Shown here one piece after another: positions 45,041 to 54,329 of a DNA stretch of 64,000 bases; the first letter of the stretch is position 1, and every line of letters starts with the position of its first letter. Source of the stretch: Pseudomonas hamedanensis (GTDB taxonomy: Bacteria; Pseudomonadota; Gammaproteobacteria; Pseudomonadales; Pseudomonadaceae); NCBI RefSeq assembly GCF_014268595.2, contig NZ_CP077091.1, positions 1,448,501-1,512,500 on the forward strand, in the 5' to 3' direction. The position numbers and the translations under genes were made by a program. Under the pieces are notes generated by a model. That model was not told the DNA's origin. It saw only the letters and a program-made list of their open reading frames with translations, and did not search any database.

Positions 45041-45547
45041 GTGCCATCTTCTCCGTCCAGCAAGCTGGGTTTCTTCTTCAGCGATCATCATCGCTGGCTG
45101 CTTCAGCACATCAACCGGCATCTGGGCAATCGTGCCGACGCCGAGGACACCGCCGCCGATACCTTTTGCCAATTGCTGGCCGCGCGGGTCGATCCCGACA
45201 CCATTGCGCAACCGCGCGCTTACCTGTCGACCATCGCGCGCCGGTTGATCTTCGATCGTCATCGGCGGCGCAAACTGCAACTGGCTTACCTCGAGCGCCT
45301 GTCCGCCCTGCCCGAGGCACTCGCGCCCTCCCCGGAAGAACAACTGCAACTGATGGAAGCACTGGTCGCCATCGACCGTGCGCTCGACGGATTGCCGAGG
45401 TTGGTCAAAGCAACGTTCCTCTATAGCCAGCTGGACGGTATGAGTTACGTCGCGATTGCGCAGAAACTCGGACTGTCGGAGCGTACCGTCAGCCGCTATA
45501 TGAAACAGGCCCTGCGCCAGTGCTACCTGAGCGACGTGCAACCATGA
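45041..45547 (+). CDS. FecI-like ECF sigma factor
   Basis: A 168-residue extracytoplasmic-function sigma factor. Region 2 covers ~10-80 (DAEDTAADTFCQLLA, RAYLSTIARRLIFDRHRRRK) and region 4 ~110-165 (LPRLVKATFLYSQLDGMSYVAIAQKLGLSERTVSRYMKQAL). The start is GTG 45041. The stop overlaps the anti-sigma gene by four bases (ATGA). With the anti-sigma gene and the signalling receptor downstream it forms a complete cell-surface signalling set for one siderophore. A Fur-like box is just upstream. Confidence 0.92.
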   Translation: MPSSPSSKLGFFFSDHHRWLLQHINRHLGNRADAEDTAADTFCQLLAARVDPDTIAQPRAYLSTIARRLIFDRHRRRKLQLAYLERLSALPEALAPSPEEQLQLMEALVAIDRALDGLPRLVKATFLYSQLDGMSYVAIAQKLGLSERTVSRYMKQALRQCYLSDVQP

Positions 45548-46512
45548 GCAAGCCGCGCCTGGACCCGGTGATTGAGCAAGCCCTGGACTGGATGGTCAAG
45601 CTCAACGCCGGCACACCGGATGCCGCGCTACAGGCACGCTTCGACGCCTGGCTGGCACTGAACGACGCTCACGGCCAGGCCTGGAAAAACCTGCAGGAGC
45701 GGCTTGGCCCGTCATTAAGCACCGTGCGCGCGCTGGATCGGCGCTTGCCTGGACAGGCCAGCGAAGCCCGACACGTCTTATTGCAACCGCACACTTCGCG
45801 GCGCGACGTCTTGCGCGTGTTCGCCGGGCTGGGTTTGGTCGGCGGCGGTCTGTGGCTCGGTGCCCGCAGTCGATTCGGCGAGTCGCTGCTGGCTGACTTG
45901 CACACCGGACGCGGCCAGCGTCAGACGTTCGATCTGGCAGACGGTAGTCACCTGAGCCTGAACGCTCAAAGTGCTGTGGACCTGCGTTTCGACGACAGAC
46001 AGCGACTGGTCATTTTGCGCCATGGCGAACTGGTGATCGATGTCGCACCCGATCCGCAAAGGCCGCTGATCGTGCGCACCGCCCAAGGCGAAATGCGCGC
46101 ACTGGGCACGCGCTTTCTGGTCGCGCAGGAGCCCGACGCCAGTCGCCTGGTGGTCTTGCAGCATTCGGTCCAGGCGCGGCTCTTCGACGGCACCACGCAG
46201 GTAGTCAAAGAGGGCCAGGCAGCGCTGCTCTACCCCGGCAGTCTCAAACTGGCGGGCGACGATCAGCGCAACCGTGTCGAATGGTTGAACGGGCGATTGA
46301 GTGTGCTGGACGAATCCCTCGAGCAGGTGGTCGATGCCTTGCGCCCCTACCGTCGCGGTCTCGTGCGTGTGGCACCGGAGATTCGCGGGTTACGCGTACA
46401 AGGTGTGTTCCCGCTGGACGACGCCGACCGGTCGTTTGTCGCCTTGACCGAAACCCTGCCGATTCGTGTCGATCACTACGGGCCCTGGCTGACGTTGATC
46501 AGCAAAAAGTGA
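45544..46512 (+). CDS. FecR-like anti-sigma regulator
   Basis: A 322-residue membrane regulator. The N-terminal cytoplasmic DUF4880-like part (EQALDWMVKLNAGTPDAALQ) is followed by a single transmembrane helix (~residues 90-108, FAGLGLVGGGLWLGA) and the periplasmic FecR domain. The latter includes GQRQTFDLADGSHLSLNAQS and GEMRALGTRFLV. It holds the sigma factor until the receptor's N-terminal domain signals. Translation is coupled to the sigma gene. The receptor gene follows after 100 bp. Confidence 0.92.
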   Translation: MSKPRLDPVIEQALDWMVKLNAGTPDAALQARFDAWLALNDAHGQAWKNLQERLGPSLSTVRALDRRLPGQASEARHVLLQPHTSRRDVLRVFAGLGLVGGGLWLGARSRFGESLLADLHTGRGQRQTFDLADGSHLSLNAQSAVDLRFDDRQRLVILRHGELVIDVAPDPQRPLIVRTAQGEMRALGTRFLVAQEPDASRLVVLQHSVQARLFDGTTQVVKEGQAALLYPGSLKLAGDDQRNRVEWLNGRLSVLDESLEQVVDALRPYRRGLVRVAPEIRGLRVQGVFPLDDADRSFVALTETLPIRVDHYGPWLTLISKK

Positions 46513-46514
46513 CC

Positions 46515-46545
46515 GGAAATAACGTTTTGATGAAAATCATTCCTG
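46515..46545 (+). promoter_or_regulatory. Possible FecI-type promoter and partial Fur site before the receptor gene
   Basis: GGAAAT (46515-46520) followed 16 bases later by TC resembles the -35/-10 of FecI-dependent promoters. An overlapping TGAAAATCATT half-site (46531-46541) resembles Fur. It lies about 70-100 bp before the receptor start, directly behind the anti-sigma gene. Confidence 0.35.
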
Positions 46546-46612
46546 TTCGTGTCCGGTTTTCATTTCTCATCGCACCTATCTCCTGACACTTCCACATAAT
46601 CAGGAGATTGTT

Positions 46613-49048
46613 GTGCTCAACACGTGGCCCCGTTCCCTCTGCGTATCCGTCGCCCTCGCTGCTCTGGTGAGCCCTGTACAGGCCCAGGAGCTGAGTTTCA
46701 ACCTGCCGGCCGGCCCGCTCGCGCGCACGCTCAATGCGATTGCCGCCCAGAGCGGTCGGATCATTTCGCTGGAGCCTGCGCTGGTACAAGGCAAGCAAGC
46801 GCCCGCGGTGATCGGCCGGATGCCGGCGCAGCAGGCGCTGGAACAGGCGCTGGCAGGTAGCGGCCTGCAACTGCGCATCACCGGGCAAGGTAACTTCAGC
46901 GTCGAACCGGTGGCCGCCAGCGATGTGCTGCAATTGGGTGCGACGACTATCGTCGAACGCAGCTACGACGCCACCACCGAACACTCCGGCTCGTACGCCG
47001 CACGGGCCGTGACCCTCGGCAAAGGCACACACACGCTCAAGGAAATTCCGCAATCGGTCACGGTGATGACCCGCAAGCAAATGGACGATCAGGACCTCAC
47101 CGATCTCAAAGACGCGGCCAACAAGACCACCGGCCTGGTCGGCGTTCAGGGTGTCGGCCAAGGCATGATCCTCACCTCGCGCGGCTTTCAGATCGATGAC
47201 TGGCAATACGACGGCGTGCCGATCCCGCGCAACACTTACGCCTTGGGCAATTGGGCGACCCAGGACCTGATTTTTTTCGACCGCATGGAAGTGCTGCGCG
47301 GCGCCTCAGGCCTGTTGCAGGGCGCCGGCAGCCCGGGCGGCGCAATCAATCTGGTGCGCAAGCGCGGGCAAAACGCACCGACCGTGACCGTCACCGCCAA
47401 GGCCGGATCGTGGGACCATTACGGCCTGCAACTGGATGCGGGCGGGCCGCTGAACCAGAGCGGCACGGTGCGCGGGCGTTTCGTCGCCGACGAAGACCAG
47501 AGCCAGTCGTTCATCGATTACGAATGGAGCAAAACCCATTCGCTCTACGGCGCGCTCGATATGGACCTGCGCGACGATACGACCCTTGGCCTGGCCGTCA
47601 GCCATTCCGATAATGAGTCCCGCCCGATGATCCGCGGCCTGCCCCGCTACAGCGACGGCAAGCCTGTGAACGTGCCACGCTCGACCTATACCGGCGCACG
47701 CTGGAACCATCAAGACATCGAGGTGACAACGCTGTATGCCGATCTGGAGCACCGATTCAACGACGACTGGACCTTCAAGACCGGCGCGGTGCACATGAGC
47801 GAAACCAACCAGGGTAGAAACCAGCGGCTGCAAACCAGCGGCAATGGCCTCAAGGCCGACGGCAGCGGCATTCAATACGCCGACTTCGTCACGGATTTCG
47901 ACGCGAGCAAGCTCGGTCTGGACATGAACCTCATCGGCCACTTCGAAGCGCTGTCCATGGCTCATGAAGTCATGATTGGCGGCAACTACGCCAAGTACAC
48001 CTCCGACGATAAATTCGCCCGTACCTTCAATAACAGCGCCACTGACACGATCTTCGACATTAACCACGACCGCCCGTCCATCAGCTATGAAGGCTTGCTC
48101 AATACCCCGGGCGGCCGCGCCACGCCGAGCCAGTACGAGATCAGGCAGAAAGGCCTGTATGGCAGCTGGCGAGTCAAACCGATCGAGCCATTGACGCTGG
48201 TCCTCGGGTCACGGGTCAGCGGATATGACTTCAGCTATCAGTCGGCAACGCGGATGGCATTCAGCGATGTCGTCACCCCCGCCCCTGACAGTACCGCCAA
48301 GGAAACCGGCGTGGTTACGCCCTACGCCGGCATCGTCTACGACTTGAGTCGCGAATGGGCGGTATATGCCAGTTACACCGATGTGTTCGAACCGCAGACC
48401 AATCGCGATGCAGGTGGCCAGACACTGAAACCGGTGGTCGGCAGCAACTACGAAGTGGGCCTCAAGGGCGAATTGCTTGATGGCCGCGTTAACACCTCGC
48501 TGGCGTTGTTCCGTTACGACCAGGAAAACCGTGCGGTCAACGACCTGGCCTCGGGTATGGCCTGCGACGGCTGGTATTGCTCCACCGCCGCCGGCAAGGT
48601 GCGCAGCCAGGGCATCGAAGCGGAAATAAGTGGCGAAGTGTTGACGGGCCTGCAACTGTTCGCCGGCTACACCTACAACACCACCCAGTACCTTGACGAC
48701 CCGGCCAACGAAGGCAAAGTCTTCAGCACCTGGACGCCCAAGCATATGTTGCGGGTATGGGGCGATTACCAATGGAGCGGTGACTGGAACCGTGTCAGCA
48801 CAGGGCTGGGTTTTACCACCCAGAGCCATACGCTCGGTTATGAACACACCTATGACGTTGCCGGCTACACAGTATGGAGTGCTCGTCTGGGCTACCAGTT
48901 GAGCGAAGAAATCGGCCTGGCACTGAACGCCAACAACCTGTTTGACAAGCGCTACTACACCGCCGCTTACAACCAGCTTAACGGCAACAACAACTTCGGC
49001 GATCCGCGCAATGTGATGTTTAGCGTGAAGTACACACCGACGTTCTGA
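46613..49048 (+). CDS. TonB-dependent siderophore receptor with signalling domain
   Basis: An 811-residue outer-membrane receptor starting at GTG 46613 behind caggagatt. Order: signal peptide (1-24, cleavage near VQA), STN signalling domain (~28-100: LSFNLPAGPLARTLNAIAAQ, QQALEQALAGSGLQL), plug (~135-260: LKEIPQSVTVMTRKQMDDQD, MEVLRGASGLLQGAGSPGGA) and a barrel ending SVKYTPTF with terminal Phe. The STN domain contacts the FecR-like protein, so siderophore binding should induce the receptor's own expression. It resembles FoxA/FiuA/PupB-type hydroxamate receptors; the ligand is not determinable here. Confidence 0.94.
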   Translation: MLNTWPRSLCVSVALAALVSPVQAQELSFNLPAGPLARTLNAIAAQSGRIISLEPALVQGKQAPAVIGRMPAQQALEQALAGSGLQLRITGQGNFSVEPVAASDVLQLGATTIVERSYDATTEHSGSYAARAVTLGKGTHTLKEIPQSVTVMTRKQMDDQDLTDLKDAANKTTGLVGVQGVGQGMILTSRGFQIDDWQYDGVPIPRNTYALGNWATQDLIFFDRMEVLRGASGLLQGAGSPGGAINLVRKRGQNAPTVTVTAKAGSWDHYGLQLDAGGPLNQSGTVRGRFVADEDQSQSFIDYEWSKTHSLYGALDMDLRDDTTLGLAVSHSDNESRPMIRGLPRYSDGKPVNVPRSTYTGARWNHQDIEVTTLYADLEHRFNDDWTFKTGAVHMSETNQGRNQRLQTSGNGLKADGSGIQYADFVTDFDASKLGLDMNLIGHFEALSMAHEVMIGGNYAKYTSDDKFARTFNNSATDTIFDINHDRPSISYEGLLNTPGGRATPSQYEIRQKGLYGSWRVKPIEPLTLVLGSRVSGYDFSYQSATRMAFSDVVTPAPDSTAKETGVVTPYAGIVYDLSREWAVYASYTDVFEPQTNRDAGGQTLKPVVGSNYEVGLKGELLDGRVNTSLALFRYDQENRAVNDLASGMACDGWYCSTAAGKVRSQGIEAEISGEVLTGLQLFAGYTYNTTQYLDDPANEGKVFSTWTPKHMLRVWGDYQWSGDWNRVSTGLGFTTQSHTLGYEHTYDVAGYTVWSARLGYQLSEEIGLALNANNLFDKRYYTAAYNQLNGNNNFGDPRNVMFSVKYTPTF

Positions 49049-49072
49049 ATCCGCACCTCAACGTAGCGGCGA

Positions 49073-49990
49073 TCAACCGGTCTGGCGCAGGCGGCTGAGT
49101 TCCTTCGACGGCGGGCAACCGAACTGGCGGTTGTACTCGCGGCTGAACTGCGACGCACTTTCGTAGCCGACGCGGTAGCAGGCGCTGGACACGTCCAGCC
49201 CTTCGTTGATGATCAGCCGCCGCGCCTCCTGCAGGCGCAGCTGTTTTTGATACTGCAGCGGACTCATGGCCGTCACGGCTTTGAAGCGATGGTGCAGCGC
49301 CGAGTTGCTCAGGCTGGCCACCTGCGCCAGGGCGTCGATGCGCAGCGGCTCGGTGAAATGTTTATTCAGCCAGTCGATAGCCCGCGTGACCCGATGGGTC
49401 TGCGAATCGCTGACGGCGATTTCATAGAGCAAATGGCCGTGCTGACCGCGCAGCAGGCGGTAATACAGCTCGCGCAACGCCATCGGCGCGAGCATGCCGA
49501 TGTCGCGCGGGTTATCCAGCAGACGCACCAGACGCAGCATGGTGTCGAGCAGGGTTACATCGATCTTGTCGAGAAACATCCCGCGTCCGGTTTCCTGCGG
49601 GATGCCAGTCAGCGGCGATTCGGCAATCAGTTGCGTCAGTTGCGCCGGATCGAAATCCAGCCGTACGCAAAAGTACGGCGCCTCGGGCGAGGCTTCGATC
49701 ACCCGGCCCGACACCGGTAACGTCACCGACACCACCAGATAATTCAGCGGGTCGTACAGAAAGCGTTCGTCACCCAGCCCGACTTCCTTGCGCCCTTGCA
49801 CGATCAGGCACAGCGCCGGACGATGCACGACATGGATCAACTCGGACGGTCCATCGAGACGGATCACGTGCAGCGGCGCAATCGCGGTTTCGTAGGTGCC
49901 CGGCGCGTCGAAACGCTGGGTCAGCAGGCGCACCAGCTCGGCGCGATACACCGCCGTGTCGTGGAGGATGGAAGCGTCGTGGTTATCCAT
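49073..49990 (-). CDS. AraC-family regulator (AraC_N type)
   Basis: A 305-residue regulator. The N-terminal domain (~25-190: VVHRPALCLIVQGRKEVGLG) is the AraC_N type, and the HTH pair is at ~205-300 (IDALAQVASLSNSALHHRFK, VSSACYRVGYESASQFSREY). The ATG at 49990 is preceded by gaggccc on the minus strand. It is convergent with the TonB receptor and downstream of an SDR on the same strand, from which a terminator separates it. It probably regulates an oxidoreductase; which one is unclear. Confidence 0.87.
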   Translation of the reverse strand: MDNHDASILHDTAVYRAELVRLLTQRFDAPGTYETAIAPLHVIRLDGPSELIHVVHRPALCLIVQGRKEVGLGDERFLYDPLNYLVVSVTLPVSGRVIEASPEAPYFCVRLDFDPAQLTQLIAESPLTGIPQETGRGMFLDKIDVTLLDTMLRLVRLLDNPRDIGMLAPMALRELYYRLLRGQHGHLLYEIAVSDSQTHRVTRAIDWLNKHFTEPLRIDALAQVASLSNSALHHRFKAVTAMSPLQYQKQLRLQEARRLIINEGLDVSSACYRVGYESASQFSREYNRQFGCPPSKELSRLRQTG

Positions 49991-50101
49991 GCAAAAGGGC
50001 CTCGAAAGCAGACGATGGTGGGTCAACTGCGGATGAAGATTAGCCAGTTTTACCAAGCGCCGGCTAGATCAAAGATGCTGCAGATTTGCCTGATTCTGCG
50101 T

Positions 50102-50142
50102 AAAAGCCTCGGAAGCGCGACTTCGCGCTCCCAAGGCTTTTT
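50102..50142 (-). terminator. Terminator after the SDR gene
   Basis: aaaagcct pairs with aggctttt around an inner gcgcga/tcgcgc stem. On the minus strand it follows the SDR stop by about ten bases and ends in a short T run. Confidence 0.7.
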
Positions 50143-50152
50143 GGTGCTGCGA

Positions 50153-50917
50153 TCAGCCCGCCGTCACCGTCATGCCGCCATCGGCCATGACCACCGAGCC
50201 GACCATGAAACTGGCACGCTCGGAGGCGAGAAAAGTCACGATCTCGGCGATTTCCTCCGGTTGTGCGGCACGACCGATGGGCGCCGCCTCGCCGTGCTGC
50301 GCAAGGAATCCCGGGCCGTCCTCGACCACATCATTGAGGATATTGGTCACCACATCGCCGACGCCGATGGCATTCACACGAATGCCGTGTTCGATGACTT
50401 CCAGCGCCAGCGTGCGGGTCAATTGCGCCAGCGCACCTTTCGAGGCGGTGTAGGCGGCAATGGTCGGGAACGCGAAGTACGAGGCATAGGAGGCGATATT
50501 GACGATGGCACCGGACTTGTTCGGGATCATCGCCTTGACCGCTTCGCGGCAGTGCAGGAAAGCTGCCGTGGCGTTGACCGCCTGGATTTTTTCCCAGTCC
50601 TCGCGGCTCATGTCGATCACTGCTTTGTTGATAATGATCCCGGCATTGTTGACCAGAATATCCAGCCGCCCAAACTGCTCGACGGCCAAGCCCACCGCGC
50701 GTTCGGCGGCGCCATCTTCGGTAATGTCCGCCACCAGCGGCACCAGACCGGGACGGGCCAGTGCTTCGACGGCCGGGTTGCGGTCTTCGGCGATCACCTT
50801 GGCGCCGCGGGTGTGCAGCATCAGCGCAATCGCCTTGCCGATGCCACTGGCCGCGCCAGTGACCAGTGCAATTTTGCCGGCGACTTCTTGTGGCAGGGTG
50901 TGGTTGATATCAGTCAT
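50153..50917 (-). CDS. SDR-family oxidoreductase
   Basis: A 254-residue classical short-chain dehydrogenase. It has the cofactor motif TGAASGIGKA, NNAG (LVNNAGIIINK), catalytic Ser (VNIASYASY) and Tyr/Lys in AAYTASKGALAQ, and the C-terminal VMADGGMTVTAG. ATG 50917 follows gagg on the minus strand; the open frame beyond is not coding. It is divergent from the AraC gene at 51102, its likely regulator. Substrate unknown. Confidence 0.9.
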   Translation of the reverse strand: MTDINHTLPQEVAGKIALVTGAASGIGKAIALMLHTRGAKVIAEDRNPAVEALARPGLVPLVADITEDGAAERAVGLAVEQFGRLDILVNNAGIIINKAVIDMSREDWEKIQAVNATAAFLHCREAVKAMIPNKSGAIVNIASYASYFAFPTIAAYTASKGALAQLTRTLALEVIEHGIRVNAIGVGDVVTNILNDVVEDGPGFLAQHGEAAPIGRAAQPEEIAEIVTFLASERASFMVGSVVMADGGMTVTAG

Positions 50918-51101
50918 GGTTTTTTTCCTCGATAGCGAATCGGTGTGGCGCCGATACGGCGCTGTCGTCAACACGGCTTCACTGTCGCGCAATGCCCGGT
51001 GCCGGGCTTTTGGGTGCTTGCCGGGACTGTCGGAGTTTTGCGCTGGCGTTTGTTTTTCAACCGCCCTAACCTTCAAAAATCATCCGCGGCCGAAGCTTTT
51101 C

Positions 51102-52058
51102 ATGGAGCGTCCTGTGTCCTCTGCCAGTCCTGCAACGCCGACAGTCAGCCAACCCGCACGCATCGCTGCCGAAGCCATGCCGGCGCACCTGCCCGGTGTC
51201 GCGGAAACGACGACGCCCCGGCCGCAGATCAAGGATGCGGTGGTGCAGTTGTTCCGCCATCAGACTTTGCTTGAGCCGATCCGCGTGCCATGCGTGGCCG
51301 AACCGCTGCTGGTTTTGGTATTGGCCGGCACCGCGCGGGTCGAGGAACGTTCATTGGGCGGCGAATGGCAGGCGAGCCGGGTCACGGCTGGCGATTTTTT
51401 CCTGACCAATACCCGCGAACCCTATGAAATGCGTTGGCAGACCGAAGGCTGCGAGGTCTTCGAAGTGATGCACCTTTATCTCGGCCTGGGCCTGATCGAA
51501 CAAGCGGCCCGCGAAGCGTTCGGCGAGCAGGCCGGCGCGGTGACGTTTGTCGATGTGTCCGGCGCGCGTGACGAGCAGGTCAGTTTTATTCTCAACCAAC
51601 TGCGCATCGAACTGACCGAGCAGCGCCAGCCCAGCGCACTGTTGGTGCACAGTCTGGCCCAGGCGTTGGCGATCCATCTGCTGCGTCATTATCTAGACCC
51701 GGACAGCAACCCCCGTCGCGACAACGCCCTGCCCGCCTACAAACTGCGCCGGGTGATCGAAGCCATGAACGTGAATCTGGCTGAAAATTTCAGCCTCAGT
51801 CATTTAGCCGGCATCGCTGAGCTGAGCGACTACCATTTCAGCCGCACCTTCAAACGCGCCACGGGTCTATCGCCCTCGCAGTACTTCATCCGCCTGCGCA
51901 TGGGCCGCGCTCGGCGCCTATTGGTAGAGACTGCGCGCAGCGTGATCGACATTGGCCTGGAGGTCGGCTATTCCAGCCCCAGCCACTTCTCTCAAGTGTT
52001 CCGCCGCGAAGTCGGCGTCACCCCCAGCGCCTACCGCGACGCCCCGCGCAGTGTCTGA
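51102..52058 (+). CDS. AraC-family regulator (cupin/AraC_binding_2 type)
   Basis: A 318-residue regulator with a variable N-terminus, an effector-binding domain (~60-180: EPLLVLVLAGTARVEERSLG, RVTAGDFFLTNTREPYEMRW) and the C-terminal HTH pair (~215-315: LSHLAGIAELSDYHFSRTFK, VIDIGLEVGYSSPSHFSQVF). The start is ambiguous: ATG 51102, or GTG 51114 spaced six bases from the ggag within the first codons. It is divergent from one SDR and 115 bp upstream of another on the same strand, so it may control both. Confidence 0.86.
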   Translation: MERPVSSASPATPTVSQPARIAAEAMPAHLPGVAETTTPRPQIKDAVVQLFRHQTLLEPIRVPCVAEPLLVLVLAGTARVEERSLGGEWQASRVTAGDFFLTNTREPYEMRWQTEGCEVFEVMHLYLGLGLIEQAAREAFGEQAGAVTFVDVSGARDEQVSFILNQLRIELTEQRQPSALLVHSLAQALAIHLLRHYLDPDSNPRRDNALPAYKLRRVIEAMNVNLAENFSLSHLAGIAELSDYHFSRTFKRATGLSPSQYFIRLRMGRARRLLVETARSVIDIGLEVGYSSPSHFSQVFRREVGVTPSAYRDAPRSV

Positions 52059-52173
52059 AAGCGATGCAGCAGAATTGGGCAAATGCCGTGGAGGAATCGA
52101 TTAATAAGGCATGAATCAGGCCGCTTAATCTTCTTTCAAGCCCACTCCCGGGCACACTGAAGAGGACGACATC

Positions 52174-52911
52174 ATGCTGAACATTCAAGACAAAGTGATC
52201 GTGATTACCGGCGCCAGCAGCGGCATCGGCGAAGCCACCGCGCGCCTGCTCGCCAGCCGTGGCGCTAAAGTCGTGCTGGGGGCGCGGCGCACAGAGCGTC
52301 TGGCAGTGATTGCTGAAGAGATCAACAGCGCCGGTGGCCACGCGCAGTTCCGGGCGCTGGATGTCACCGATCAGCAGGATGTGCAGCGCTTTGTCGATTA
52401 TGCCGTCGAGCACTACGGCCGCGTCGATGTGCTGGTCAACAACGCTGGCGTGATGCCCTTGTCGCGGCTGGACGCGCTGAAGGTCGATGAGTGGAACCGC
52501 ATGATCGACGTCAACATCCGTGGCGTGCTCCATGGCATCGCCGCCACCCTGCCGTTGATGCAGCGCCAGCGCGCCGGGCAGATCATCAACATCGCCTCGA
52601 TCGGCGCCTATGCCGTCAGCCCCACCGCTGCGGTGTACTGCGCGACCAAGTACGCGGTCCGGGCCATTTCCGAAGGCTTGCGCCAGGAAGTCGGCGGCGA
52701 TATCCGTGTGACCGTCATCGCACCGGGCGTGACCGAATCGGAACTGGCCGACAGCATTTCCGACGAAAGCGGCCGCGCTGAAATGAAATCCTTCCGCAAG
52801 ATCGCCATCCCCGCCGAAGCCATCGCCCGCGCGATTGCCTACGCCGTCGAACAACCAGCGGACGTCGACGTCAGCGAACTGATCGTGCGCCCGACGGCTA
52901 GCCCTTACTGA
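52174..52911 (+). CDS. SDR-family oxidoreductase (YdfG-like)
   Basis: A 245-residue short-chain dehydrogenase with TGASSGIGEATARLL, the NADP-favouring ARR after the second strand (LGARRTERL), VNNAG, catalytic Ser (IASIGAYA) and YCATK. This pattern is common in serine/3-hydroxy acid dehydrogenase-like SDRs of pseudomonads. A gaagagg site precedes the ATG. It follows the AraC gene on the same strand. The third REPIN array begins 13 bases past its stop. Confidence 0.9.
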   Translation: MLNIQDKVIVITGASSGIGEATARLLASRGAKVVLGARRTERLAVIAEEINSAGGHAQFRALDVTDQQDVQRFVDYAVEHYGRVDVLVNNAGVMPLSRLDALKVDEWNRMIDVNIRGVLHGIAATLPLMQRQRAGQIINIASIGAYAVSPTAAVYCATKYAVRAISEGLRQEVGGDIRVTVIAPGVTESELADSISDESGRAEMKSFRKIAIPAEAIARAIAYAVEQPADVDVSELIVRPTASPY

Positions 52912-52923
52912 GGCCAAGCGTAA

Positions 52924-53545
52924 ATTTGTGGGAGCGGGCTTGCTCGCGAAAGCGGTGGGTCAGTCAATAAAGATGTTGAATATGCCGCCGCCTTCGCGGG
53001 CAAGCCCGCTCCCACAGGGGTTTTGTGGCACCACCAAATCATGGTCAACACGGACCATTGTGGGAGCGGGCTTGCTCGCGAAAGCGGTGGATCAGTCAGC
53101 AAAGATGTTGGATGTGCCGCCGCCTTCGCGGGCAAGCCCGCTCCCACAGGGGTTTGTGGCACCAAATCAATGGTCAACACGCAACATTGTGGGAGTGAGC
53201 CTGCTCGCGAAAGCGGTGGGTCAGTCAATAAAGATGTTGGATGTGCCGCCGCCTTCGCGGGCAAGCCCGCTCCCAAGGGTTTTGTGGCACCACCAAATCA
53301 ATGGTCAACACGGACCATTGTAGGAGTGAGCCTGCTCGCGAAAGCGGTGGGTCAGTCAGCAAGGATGTTGGAAGTGCCGCCACCTTCGCGAGCAAGCCCA
53401 CTCCCACAGGGTTTTGTGGCACCACCAAATCAATGGTCAACACGAAACCATTGTAGGAGCGGGCTTGCTCGCGAAAGCGGTGGGTCAGTCAGCAAAGATG
53501 TTGAATATGCCGCCGCCTTCGCGGGCAAGCCCACTCCCACAGGGA
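52924..53545. repeat. Tandem REPIN array, ~131-bp unit, five copies
   Basis: Units start at about 52928, 53060, 53189, 53320 and 53453 (spacing 129-133). Each has a left REP (gtgggagcgggcttgctcgc or gtaggagtgagc type), the centre tcagtcaataaagatgttg, an inverted REP with gcgggcaagcccgctcccac, and the linker gtggcaccaccaaatcaatg. Length differences are small indels. It lies between convergent genes (SDR and B3/4 protein). Confidence 0.93.
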
Positions 53546-53587
53546 ATCGCGTTGCTGCTGACGAAACAGGCTCGCACGCCGTTTGAC

Positions 53588-54283
53588 CTAACGTGCCCCC
53601 GGCCCGATCAGCATGCTTTCGATTTCAGCGCCGGGCATCATCTGCTGCAACCCTTCGATGAGCTTGTCGCCGGCTTCGGTCAGCGCTTCCAGCGGCATGG
53701 CCGGCAGGCTTTCGAGGATGAACCACATCTGCTGCGCCTGCGCATCGAGGCGGGTTCGCACGCCCTGGCGCCAGTTCCAGCGCCGGCAGGTCACGCCCTG
53801 ATCGTCGCGCCAGACCACTTCGCCAGCGTCCGGGAATTCATGCGCGGGCTGGCCTTCTTTCATCGTATCGAACGGCTCGCTGCCATCGGCGACGACCAGG
53901 CGCGGCGAGCCGACGTAAGCTTCAGCGTTCTCGCCGCCCACGGGAATCGCGTACTCGAGGCTGATGGCGTTGTACAAATCGACCACCGGATCGATGCTCG
54001 GCAAGTTGCCGTCACGTAGCACACGCTTGCGCAGCGCTTCGGCCGAACAGGGCGTACGCTGCGGCTTGGCGCCGAACTGGCGGAACACATCGGCCCAGGC
54101 CTGCAAGTGCGCAGGCGCCCACGCCGGACCACCGGCGGCGACACTCTGGCAGGCCTGGGCCAGGGCTTCACCCGCCACATAAGCCTGAGTAATCGGCGCG
54201 GCCTGCACGACAATACTCAGCGCTCTGAACCCCGGCGCCAGTTGCGCAACAGCCGGATCGATTGACGGCACGACAGACAGCAT
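53588..54283 (-). CDS. Stand-alone B3/B4 tRNA-binding-domain protein
   Basis: A 231-residue protein resembling the B3/B4 editing domain of phenylalanyl-tRNA synthetase beta (COG3382 type), seen in LPSIDPVVDLYNAISLEYAI and VVWRDDQGVTCRRWNWRQG. Free-standing members may hydrolyse mischarged aminoacyl-tRNA or bind nucleic acid, but their function is mostly unproven. The ATG at 54283 has a gaggggg site. It is divergent from the XRE-cupin regulator with 46 bp between starts, so that regulator probably controls it. Confidence 0.8.
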   Translation of the reverse strand: MLSVVPSIDPAVAQLAPGFRALSIVVQAAPITQAYVAGEALAQACQSVAAGGPAWAPAHLQAWADVFRQFGAKPQRTPCSAEALRKRVLRDGNLPSIDPVVDLYNAISLEYAIPVGGENAEAYVGSPRLVVADGSEPFDTMKEGQPAHEFPDAGEVVWRDDQGVTCRRWNWRQGVRTRLDAQAQQMWFILESLPAMPLEALTEAGDKLIEGLQQMMPGAEIESMLIGPGAR

Positions 54284-54329
54284 CCCAGAATCCCCCTCAT
54301 ACCTGAATTTGCAAAGATGCTAGCGATCA

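Noticed and set aside
52905..53586. Frames with repeated GAGLPAKAA/SRASPLPQ phrases
   Set aside because: Translations of the third REPIN array.
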